NCBI GenBank assembly: GCA_902778175.1
Contig: CACYWT010000012.1
Coordinates: forward strand, 1-57,412
Direction: 5' to 3'
DNA: 57,412 nt
Source: an uncultured Ruminococcus sp.
GTDB lineage: Bacteria > Bacillota > Clostridia > Oscillospirales > Acutalibacteraceae
The notes under the pieces: generated by a model
The model's database searches: none
What the model saw: the letters and a program-made list of their open reading frames with translations, nothing else
What the model was told of the DNA's origin: nothing
Position numbers and translations under genes: made by a program
Shown here: in pieces, positions 1 through 6,490 of the stretch
Position numbering within the stretch: the first letter of the stretch is position 1
How the letters are laid out: each line of letters opens with the position of its first letter

Positions 1-100
1 CGCCTTAGAGGGTGCGGGTGTCCGGTGGACACCTCTGCGAAGCAGAAGCACCGACCGAGCCGGCAGGCGAGACTCGGGGGACATACTTTGCGGTTATAAA
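1..100 (-). repeat. Interspersed repeat family R1, copy A (partial)
   Basis: Read on the minus strand, this stretch begins TTATAACCGCAAAGTATGTC and matches the sequence at 8993-9090 almost base for base; the one difference I see is the centre of a small palindrome (GTGTCCGGTGGACAC here, GTGTCCACTGGACAC there). It is cut by the left edge of the window, so its other end is not visible. The repeat end lies directly against the ispF ribosome binding site (AAAGGAGG). A third, diverged copy is at 23621-23738. Confidence 0.8.
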
Positions 101-115
101 AGGAGGTAGTTTACA

Positions 116-598
116 TTGAATTTCAGAGTAGGACACGGATATGACGTTCATCGTTTCAAAGAGGGAAGAAAGCTGATCCTCGGCGGTACGGAAATACCTT
201 ATGAGCAGGGGCTGGACGGTCATTCTGATGCTGATGTGCTCGTCCATGCTATAATGGATTCTCTTCTCGGCGCGGCGGCGCTCGGAGATATCGGCGGACA
301 TTTTCCGGATAATGATGACCGCTATCTCGGCGCGGACAGTATGAAGCTTTTGTCGGAAGTATGCCGCATATTGCGTGAAAAGGGCTGGGAAACAGGCAAT
401 ATTGATGCGACAGTCATTGCGCAGCAGCCTAAGCTTAAACCGTATATCGCACAGATGCGCAGCAGTATCGCCAAGGTCATCGGTATTGATGAGGATCGTG
501 TCAGCGTCAAGGCGACAACAGAGGAGCGTCTTGGTTTTACCGGCAGGCTTGAGGGTATTTCGGCTCATTGCGTATCATTGATCTATAAGAATAAATGA
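116..598 (+). CDS. ispF: 2-C-methyl-D-erythritol 2,4-cyclodiphosphate synthase
   Basis: Cytosolic enzyme of the non-mevalonate isoprenoid pathway; it converts CDP-methylerythritol 2-phosphate to the 2,4-cyclodiphosphate with release of CMP. The 160-residue length is the family norm. The N-terminal GHGYDVHRF carries the metal-binding Asp and His, [14 protein letters not shown] gives the next conserved block, and the C-terminal half has [12 protein letters not shown]. The start is TTG at 116, chosen because an AAAGGAGG site lies a few bases upstream and translation begins directly with the conserved [11 protein letters not shown]. Repeat copy A abuts the ribosome binding site on the left, so the promoter lies within or beyond that repeat. 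No partner isoprenoid gene is adjacent. Confidence 0.97.
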   Translation: MNFRVGHGYDVHRFKEGRKLILGGTEIPYEQGLDGHSDADVLVHAIMDSLLGAAALGDIGGHFPDNDDRYLGADSMKLLSEVCRILREKGWETGNIDATVIAQQPKLKPYIAQMRSSIAKVIGIDEDRVSVKATTEERLGFTGRLEGISAHCVSLIYKNK

Positions 599-919
599 CC
601 ATTGGAGCAGATGGTGTATTATTGTATTTTAGGCAGATAAATTTACATATTATTCATAAATCGTTCATAATAATTCAAATCAATCTCTATCATTTTATAC
701 CACTTTTTGCCTATTATTTAGGAAAGATGAACAATAAATATCATCAACACCATGCTTTAACTAAAATTCAACAATGTTTCTTGTTGAATATATCAATAAA
801 AATAAATATTATGCACAATTTTGCAATATAATATTGTTGCACAATGACAGTTGAGATTTATTCATCTTTAATTTATAATTGCATATGGTATATTTTTAAA
901 ACGATGTGAGGTGTGATCC
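599..919. other. AT-rich intergenic region with inverted repeats
   Basis: No convincing gene. The region is very AT-rich. It holds a perfect 9-bp inverted repeat, ATTCAACAA at 766-774 and TTGTTGAAT at 781-789 with a 6-base spacer. Near 826-845 there is a looser palindromic stretch around TTGTTGCACAA. The promoter for the HTH gene lies at 851-879. The repeats could be operator sites for the adjacent regulator, which is an inference from position only. Confidence 0.5.
851..879 (+). promoter_or_regulatory. Sigma-A promoter for the HTH gene
   Basis: TTGAGA at 851-856, a 17-base spacer, and a perfect TATAAT at 874-879, 41 bases before the start codon at 920. Confidence 0.75.
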
Positions 920-1171
920 ATGAGATTGCGTAAGCAGGCACTTGGAAACAGAAATCTTATCGGAGTAAGAGTTGAAGAGATCCGAAAGAAAAAAGGTATG
1001 AAGCAGAAGGAGCTTCTCGCACAGCTTCAGGTTCGCGGTGTTGATATGAATGCATCAGGTCTTTCAAAGCTTGAAGGTCAGATCCGTTATGTTACCGATA
1101 TTGAGCTTGTGGCGCTTGCAGATATTCTTGAGGTACCGGTTGACAAGCTTCTTGGCAGGGACGGAAAATGA
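920..1171 (+). CDS. Small Cro/CI-type helix-turn-helix regulator
   Basis: An 83-residue protein that is essentially one XRE-family HTH domain. The segment VRVEEIRKKKGMKQKELLAQ fits helices 1 and 2, and MNASGLSKLEGQIRYVTDIE fits the recognition helix and following turn; the end, ALADILEVPVDKLLG, is the usual closing helix of this fold. There is no effector or membrane domain. A GAGGTG ribosome binding site precedes the ATG. It is monocistronic: its own promoter is at 851-879 and a hairpin terminator follows at 1253. Its target is unknown; inverted repeats in the upstream gap make self-regulation possible. The identity of the fold is secure, the role is not. Confidence 0.85.
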   Translation: MRLRKQALGNRNLIGVRVEEIRKKKGMKQKELLAQLQVRGVDMNASGLSKLEGQIRYVTDIELVALADILEVPVDKLLGRDGK

Positions 1172-1252
1172 TCCGTGTTCCCATTCAGGCAATTTATCAT
1201 ACCCAATATACTTCTCGGTGAAGTGTTGTCATCACAATAACTGATTATCAGG

Positions 1253-1285
1253 TGCGGCTGGGTTCAGCCGCATTTAGTTTTTATA
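1253..1285 (+). terminator. Rho-independent terminator after the HTH gene
   Basis: Perfect 8-bp stem TGCGGCTG/CAGCCGCA with a GGTT loop, followed by a T-rich run (TTTAGTTTTTA). Confidence 0.85.
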
Positions 1286-1309
1286 TAAGGCGTAAATTGA
1301 TGATCAGTA

Positions 1310-1338
1310 TTGAAATTTCTTATGTATTGTTGTAAAAT
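1310..1338 (+). promoter_or_regulatory. Sigma-A promoter for the PHP phosphatase gene
   Basis: TTGAAA at 1310-1315, 17-base spacer, TAAAAT at 1333-1338, 32 bases before the start at 1371. Confidence 0.65.
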
Positions 1339-1370
1339 AAGAAACAAATGATCAGACAGGAAATGTATTA

Positions 1371-2147
1371 ATGAAAGCTAATTATCATACACATACCTTC
1401 CGCTGCTTTCATGCTGTCGGAACGGAAAGAGATTATACCGGGGCTGCAGTGTCCCTCGGACTTACTACTCTCGGTTTTTCGGATCATGCTCCTTTTCCCG
1501 ACAAGGATTTCGGACTGCGCATGAAATATGAGGATCTTCCGGCGTATCTGAAAGCAGCTGACGAAATGAAGAAGGAATATGAGGGAAGAATAAGTATATT
1601 CAAGGGGCTGGAAATTGAATATCTTCCGCAGTATAACGATTATTACAAAGCCCTCCGCTCTGAATACGGGCTGGATTATCTTCTGTTAGGGGAGCATATG
1701 TATATGTCCGGCGGAATAATAAAGAATATTTTTTTCGCGGAAAAAACATCGGACTATGTCTGTTATGCTGAAAATGTCGCAGAGGCTGCCGCGACCGGAT
1801 CATTCTGCTGTATCGCCCATCCCGATATCATGATGATAAATGATCTTCCATGGGATAAAAACTGTGATAAGGCAAGTGAAATAATTATTTCCGCTGCGGA
1901 AAAATACGATATTCCTCTCGAAATGAATGCCAACGGTTACCGCCGCGGAATACACTGTTACAGTGACGGAGAACGCTTTCCGTATCCTGACGAACGTTTC
2001 TGGAAACTGCTTTGCGGCAGTGATATAAAAGTGGTGATCGGATCGGACTGTCATGTGCCGGAACAGGTATGCGACGGTGCTGTTTCTGCTGCGGAAAAGA
2101 AATGCGCAGAACTTAAACTGAATCTTACAGAACAAATTATAGGGTGA
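1371..2147 (+). CDS. PHP-domain phosphatase, histidinol-phosphatase (HisK/HisJ) type
   Basis: 258 residues, the usual size of HisK-type histidinol phosphatases. The polymerase-and-histidinol-phosphatase metal ligands are all visible in order: NYHTHTF at the N-terminus, FSDHAPFP, GLEIEYLP, LLLGEHMY, CIAHPD, LEMNANGYR and IGSDCHVP near the C-terminus. The likely reaction is hydrolysis of L-histidinol phosphate, the penultimate step of histidine synthesis. No other his gene is in the window, so a related phosphoester substrate cannot be excluded. The ribosome binding site is weak (AGGAAA). The stop overlaps the start region of the GH3 gene, so the two probably form an operon without an obvious functional link. 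Confidence 0.85.
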   Translation: MKANYHTHTFRCFHAVGTERDYTGAAVSLGLTTLGFSDHAPFPDKDFGLRMKYEDLPAYLKAADEMKKEYEGRISIFKGLEIEYLPQYNDYYKALRSEYGLDYLLLGEHMYMSGGIIKNIFFAEKTSDYVCYAENVAEAAATGSFCCIAHPDIMMINDLPWDKNCDKASEIIISAAEKYDIPLEMNANGYRRGIHCYSDGERFPYPDERFWKLLCGSDIKVVIGSDCHVPEQVCDGAVSAAEKKCAELKLNLTEQIIG

Positions 2148-2152
2148 TGATA

Positions 2153-3451
2153 ATGAAAAAAAGAACGATAAGCCTGTTGCTGACTGCAATAATCGCTTTT
2201 TCTGCTGTAGGCGCAGCCTGCAGTGACGGACAAAAAAATGAATCATCTGCTGTTCAGAGCAGCCCGACTTCTTCACAGTTGTCAGAGGAAAGCAGCAAGG
2301 CTGAAAGCAAAGATGAAAGCAAAGATGAAAGCAAAGACGAAAGCAAGGACGAAAGCAAAACCGGAACAGTAAGTGATACTTCCGTCGAAAGCGATGCGGA
2401 CGACATTCCTGCTGCATGGAAGGACGACGGTATTTTCTCTGCAAATTACAGCCGCGCATATAAAATGGTAAAGGAAATGTCAACCGAAGAAAAGGTCGGG
2501 CAGATGATCCTTTCCGCCTGTCCTGCCATTGACGGGAGCGAAGAGGCAAAGACATACCATCTTGGCGGATATGTGCTTTTCGGCAGGGATTTTGACGACA
2601 GCATGAGTAAAAGTGAGATCACTGCGAATATCCGCTCCTATGTTGATTCTCAGGATATACCCATGATAATAGCAACAGACGAGGAGGGCGGCGAGGTAAG
2701 CCGTCTGAGCTGGAACGAGGAGCTTACGGATCATCATTTCAAATCCCCGAGGGAATTGTTTGAAATCGGAGGAATAGATGCTATAATCGAGGAAACAAAG
2801 GAAAAGAATACCCTGATGAAAAGCCTGCTGATAAATACGAATCTTGCGCCGGTATGCGATATATGCAAATCGGAAAATGAATTCATGTATGAGCGTTCTC
2901 TCGGACAGGAGGCTGATATAACCGCTGAATTTGTCCGCAGATTTACCGATGTCAGTCAGGAAAGCGGTATATCCGTTACACTCAAGCATTTTCCGGGTTA
3001 CGGAAATAATCTTGATACACATACGGGCGTTGCCGTTGACGACAGGAATTACGAAACATTTGAAAAATACGATTTTGTACCGTTTCAGGCTGGAATAGAC
3101 GCAGGGGCACATATGGTGCTTGTCAGTCATAATATTATCAACTGCATGGATCCGGATCATCCGGCTTCGCTTTCGCCGGAGGTTCACAGGATACTCCGCG
3201 AAAAGCTGGGTTTCACAGGGGTAATAGTTACCGACAGTCTTGAAATGGACGCAATAAGCAAGTATTTTACCGATTATTCTCCGTCGGTAGCCGCAGTTCT
3301 TGCAGGCAACGATATGATCTGCGTAGCGGATTATCAGCAGACATACAACGATATTCTGAATGCCGTCGAAAACGGAACGGTTGACATTGACCTTGTTGAT
3401 CATGCGGCAACAAGAATTATCGCATGGAAAATGTCAAAGGGTATGATGTAA
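2153..3451 (+). CDS. Glycoside hydrolase family 3 lipoprotein, NagZ-like beta-N-acetylhexosaminidase
   Basis: About 432 residues. An N-terminal signal (KKRTISLLLTAIIAF) runs to AVGAACSDG, a slightly atypical lipobox, so membrane anchoring is likely. A Ser/Glu/Lys/Asp-rich linker follows, partly built of a 12-base tandem repeat. The catalytic domain starts near EEKVGQMIL and has the GH3 signatures KHFPGYGNNLDTHTG (the K-H...G...D-H motif of NagZ-type enzymes) and VTDSLEMDAI with the nucleophile Asp. The compact single domain fits a hexosaminidase acting on muropeptides or glycans outside the membrane. The start at 2153 has GGGTGAT just upstream; ATG codons at 2144 and 2147 are alternatives that overlap the previous stop. 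Confidence 0.85.
   Translation: MKKRTISLLLTAIIAFSAVGAACSDGQKNESSAVQSSPTSSQLSEESSKAESKDESKDESKDESKDESKTGTVSDTSVESDADDIPAAWKDDGIFSANYSRAYKMVKEMSTEEKVGQMILSACPAIDGSEEAKTYHLGGYVLFGRDFDDSMSKSEITANIRSYVDSQDIPMIIATDEEGGEVSRLSWNEELTDHHFKSPRELFEIGGIDAIIEETKEKNTLMKSLLINTNLAPVCDICKSENEFMYERSLGQEADITAEFVRRFTDVSQESGISVTLKHFPGYGNNLDTHTGVAVDDRNYETFEKYDFVPFQAGIDAGAHMVLVSHNIINCMDPDHPASLSPEVHRILREKLGFTGVIVTDSLEMDAISKYFTDYSPSVAAVLAGNDMICVADYQQTYNDILNAVENGTVDIDLVDHAATRIIAWKMSKGMM
2309..2356 (+). repeat. 12-bp tandem repeat in the GH3 linker
   Basis: Four consecutive 12-base units close to AAAGATGAAAGC, encoding Lys-Asp-Glu-Ser four times. The array can change length without a frameshift, so the linker may vary between strains. 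Confidence 0.9.
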
Positions 3452-3459
3452 ATAAAAAG

Positions 3460-3484
3460 GACGCCGAAAAACGGCGTCTTTTTT
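3460..3484. terminator. Bidirectional terminator between GH3 gene and pyrE
   Basis: GACGCCG, AAAAA loop, CGGCGTC, then six T on the plus strand; A-runs on the left make it usable for the converging pyrE transcript too. Confidence 0.9.
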
Positions 3485-3495
3485 GATTATACGGA

Positions 3496-4173
3496 TCATT
3501 TTTCTGCGCCGTACTTTTCATAGTAGGCGTCGATAGCAGCTTTCAGCTTATCGTCGATTATGATCTTTCCCTTATATTCTTTATTGTAGAGATGTTCGAC
3601 TACCTCTGCCATTGTAACGATAGCGGTGGTTTTAAGACCGTATTTTTCCTCGATCTCTTTGAGCGCGCTCTTTGTGCCCTGACCGCGTTCCATTCTGTCA
3701 ACTGAAACTACAAGACCTACCGTTGTGATATCGCCCTGAGCCTTGATGATCGGAAGAGTTTCCTCGATAGAAGTGCCTGCGGTAGTAACGTCCTCTATAA
3801 TGACGACCTTATCACCGTCGTTTATGGGGCTGCCGAGGAGGATGCCCTTATCGCCGTGATCCTTTATTTCCTTGCGGTTTGAGCAATAGCGGATATCGGT
3901 ATCATATTTTTCGCTGATTGCGATAGTGGCTGCCACAGAAAGAGGAATACCTTTATATGCAGGACCGAACAGAACATCAAAATCAAGTCCGAAATTTTCT
4001 TTGATCGCCTGAGCATAATAGCCTCCGAGTCTGCGCAGCTGTGCGCCTGTCCTGTAGAAGCCGGTATTTACGAAGAAGGGAGTTTTTCTTCCGCTTTTTG
4101 TAACGAAATCTCCGAATTTGAGTACCTGACAGTCAACCATAAATTCAATAAATTCCTTTTTATAAGCTTCCAT
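3496..4173 (-). CDS. pyrE: Orotate phosphoribosyltransferase
   Basis: 225 residues when started at 4173, where GGAGGTAATTGAA precedes the ATG; an upstream in-frame ATG at 4209 would add 12 residues that overlap the promoter and is rejected. The enzyme joins orotate to PRPP to give orotidine 5-phosphate in pyrimidine synthesis. The PRPP-binding signature VVIIEDVTTAGTS is complete, and the flexible-loop region (RKEIKDHGDKG) is present. It stands alone, without pyrF or other pyr genes, and has its own promoter at 4205-4233. No pyr-type attenuator is seen in the short leader. Confidence 0.96.
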   Translation of the reverse strand: MEAYKKEFIEFMVDCQVLKFGDFVTKSGRKTPFFVNTGFYRTGAQLRRLGGYYAQAIKENFGLDFDVLFGPAYKGIPLSVAATIAISEKYDTDIRYCSNRKEIKDHGDKGILLGSPINDGDKVVIIEDVTTAGTSIEETLPIIKAQGDITTVGLVVSVDRMERGQGTKSALKEIEEKYGLKTTAIVTMAEVVEHLYNKEYKGKIIIDDKLKAAIDAYYEKYGAEK

Positions 4174-4204
4174 TTCAATTACCTCCGGTATTTTTGATAA
4201 TCCT

Positions 4205-4233
4205 ATCATAACACATTTTCTATGCTTTGTAAA
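4205..4233 (-). promoter_or_regulatory. Promoter of pyrE
   Basis: On the minus strand: TTTACA (4233-4228), 17-base spacer, TATGAT (4210-4205), about 32 bases before the start codon. Confidence 0.7.
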
Positions 4234-4246
4234 GCAATCACTATAC

Positions 4247-4283
4247 AGAAAGCTCCGCAGGTGGTGTTACTGCGGAGCTTTCT
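4247..4283 (-). terminator. Strong hairpin after the htrA gene
   Basis: Perfect 14-bp stem AGAAAGCTCCGCAG/CTGCGGAGCTTTCT with a 9-base loop, just downstream of the htrA stop on the minus strand. The T-run is weak, so termination is inferred mainly from stem strength and position. Confidence 0.7.
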
Positions 4284-4340
4284 TAGGAGAAAATTATGAA
4301 AAAGTAATCTTATAGGCTGTTAATGTTTATCGCTGATGTT

Positions 4341-5996
4341 TCAGTTGAAAAAATCATCACCGAATATGTCATATTCGGAAGAGGAGGGGCTTGTTCTCTG
4401 AGGAGTCTTGTTCTGAGAGGAAGAATCATTTCCGTCGGGTCTTGCATCGAGAGTAGCTTCAAGCTCTATCTCCTTACCGTCACGGTATACGGTAATCTTT
4501 ATTTTGTCACCCTTCTTGTGCTTTGCGATAATTGAGGAAACCTCACTTGCCTGGGTGATGTCCTTGTCGTCTATTTTTATAATGCAGTCCGATATTTTAA
4601 GACCGGCTTTTTCTGCGGAAGACCCGCTGCCTACTGAGCTTATATATGTGCCTGCGCGGTCTACTCTGTAAAGGAGCATATCATTTTCACTTGTAATATC
4701 CTGGAGGTTGATCCCGAGATATGCTCTGTCGGAAACATAGCCGTCCGTTTTCAGATCGTCAAGGATAGAGAGAACGTCGTTGATCGGGATAGCATAGCCA
4801 AGACCCTCAGCGGAATCTCCGGAGCTTGAGTATGCTGTTTTTGCTACTACTATGCCGATAAGGTTGCCGTTTGCATCAAACATTCCGCCGCCGGAATTGC
4901 CGGGATTGATGGCTGCATTTGTCTGAAGCAGATTCATTGTTTTGCCGTCTATCTTGATCTCTCTGTCAAGAGCGCTGATGATTCCGTCCGTGACTGTGCC
5001 GCCGAGACGGCCGAGCGGATTGCCGATAACTATTGAAGTCTGTCCGACGCTGATCTTTGCGGAATCACCGAAGGTTGCAGTGGTAAGATCGTTTTCTTCG
5101 ATCTTTATCAAAGCGATATCCACAACCGAATCGCTGCCGATGACCTTTGCTTCATATGTCTTTCCGTTTGTAAGACGTACATTGATAGTGGTCGCGTCCT
5201 CGATAACGTGATGATTAGTCAGGATATAGCCGTCCTTGGAGATGATAACGCCGCTGCCTGCGCCCTTCGATACATACTGACCGTAGAAATAGTCATATGA
5301 TGTTGATTCGGTCGTGATCTCAACTACTGAATCCTTGACCTTTGCTACTACCTCGGTTGTATTTGTGGGAGGAGTATCGGTGTTGCTTGCCTGTGTGATA
5401 ACGAGGGAGCCGTCCTTGCTTACTGAAGATTCGTTTTTTGCTCCGTCTGTTTTAGAAGTATCGGATTTGACTGCTGTGCTGTTGTTCTGGCTCATCAGGT
5501 ACGATCCTGCAAGACCGCCGCCGAGACCGACGCAGAGTGAAAGAGCGATAACTGCCGCAAAAAGCGCAGCCTTTTTGCCCGAGCCGGATTTCTTTTTCTT
5601 GGGCTTTGCAGTTACTTCCGGAGCTTTGTAGCCGTTTTCGCTGAAACCGTCGCCGTAGCTGTTGTTGTAGTAGCTGCTGTTTATCGGCTGACGGTAGGGA
5701 TCCGTATACTGCTGATAATTCTGCTGACGGCTGTAGGGCTGTGAATAGGGCTGTACCGGCTGAGTATTCTGCGGAACGCTCTGCTGATAATTATTCTGAG
5801 CAGGCTGTGAATAATATGTCTGCTGCTGTGAATAGTTATTCTGAGCAGCCTGATTATCATAGGAAGTCTGCTGCGGAGCCGACTGCTGAGCGTTATTATT
5901 TGCTGCTTCCTTCTGGGAAGAAGAGGAGATAGCCTCAAGACCTGTACCGTCTGTACGTTCTGAGTTGTTCATGTTTTCAAATTCTTTGTTTTCCAT
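4341..5996 (-). CDS. HtrA/DegP-type membrane serine protease with Gln/Tyr-rich cytosolic arm
   Basis: 551 residues. Residues 1-125 are a low-complexity Gln/Asn/Tyr/Ser/Pro-rich arm. A Lys-rich stop (KPKKKKSGSGKK) precedes one membrane span at about 142-166, which puts the arm inside and the protease outside. The trypsin-like domain has the full triad: His263 in TNHHVIEDA, Asp293 in VVDIALIKI and Ser368 in NPGNSGGGMF. A PDZ domain follows (YLGINLQDI to KHKKGDKIKITVYR). It should degrade or chaperone misfolded exported proteins. Firmicute HtrA proteins usually have a shorter N-terminal arm. A perfect TTGACA upstream is 20 bases from TATAAT, an unusual spacing that may indicate a regulated promoter. 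Confidence 0.93.
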   Translation of the reverse strand: MENKEFENMNNSERTDGTGLEAISSSSQKEAANNNAQQSAPQQTSYDNQAAQNNYSQQQTYYSQPAQNNYQQSVPQNTQPVQPYSQPYSRQQNYQQYTDPYRQPINSSYYNNSYGDGFSENGYKAPEVTAKPKKKKSGSGKKAALFAAVIALSLCVGLGGGLAGSYLMSQNNSTAVKSDTSKTDGAKNESSVSKDGSLVITQASNTDTPPTNTTEVVAKVKDSVVEITTESTSYDYFYGQYVSKGAGSGVIISKDGYILTNHHVIEDATTINVRLTNGKTYEAKVIGSDSVVDIALIKIEENDLTTATFGDSAKISVGQTSIVIGNPLGRLGGTVTDGIISALDREIKIDGKTMNLLQTNAAINPGNSGGGMFDANGNLIGIVVAKTAYSSSGDSAEGLGYAIPINDVLSILDDLKTDGYVSDRAYLGINLQDITSENDMLLYRVDRAGTYISSVGSGSSAEKAGLKISDCIIKIDDKDITQASEVSSIIAKHKKGDKIKITVYRDGKEIELEATLDARPDGNDSSSQNKTPQRTSPSSSEYDIFGDDFFN

Positions 5997-6490
5997 TATG
6001 AGTACCTCCGTATATATTTTTTTAAAGTTTAGGTTTGTTTTCCTTTGATGATGCTATTATAACCCATTTGAAAAAAGAGTGTGTCAACAAAAATAAGATT
6101 TTTTTAAAACAATTTTTTAAACTAAACTTAAAAATTTTTAAAGTTGTAAATATTTTGTTTTACACATATGTTTTAACTCTTTTTTACTGTTTTGTCAATA
6201 GCAAATCGGAGCAGAATCTTCCTTGGGTTACGCATATGCAATTTGCAGAGCCGGTTTGTTTACTGCTTTGAAACGGGTTGACCGGCGTCCGCGTCAGATA
6301 CGAATGAAAGTTTTCCAACGCTTTATGAAAGACACACATATACATAATATATGTATTATACGGAAAAATAGCATCATAATCGTTACAGTTTCCGAAAAAC
6401 CGTATTAATATCTTGAAAAAAAAGTGACGATATGGTAGAATCTGAATGTATACCGGAAATATCGGTATGGAAGTAAAAAAGGAGGATAAT
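5997..6490. other. AT-rich divergent intergenic region
   Basis: No gene supported. It separates the divergent htrA and LRR/Big_2 protein genes. On the minus strand there is TTGACA (6087-6082) and TATAAT (6061-6056) separated by 20 bases. On the plus strand the promoter at 6413-6441 serves the secreted protein. A loose palindrome (ACATATACATA...TATGTAT) lies near 6335-6357. The middle has no other structure I can name. Confidence 0.55.
6413..6441 (+). promoter_or_regulatory. Promoter of the LRR/Big_2/C39 gene
   Basis: TTGAAA at 6413-6418, 17-base spacer, TAGAAT at 6436-6441. The predicted transcript start lies at or after the ATG at 6446, which argues for the start codon at 6491. Confidence 0.7.

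Noticed and set aside
2480-3403. Long minus-strand open frame opposite the GH3 gene
   Set aside because: Shadow of the real gene; the translation is Cys/Tyr/Arg-rich with no recognisable domain.
6056-6087. TTGACA and TATAAT upstream of htrA as a normal sigma-A promoter
   Set aside because: The spacer is 20 bases, outside the normal 16-18, so I mention it only as a possible regulated promoter.
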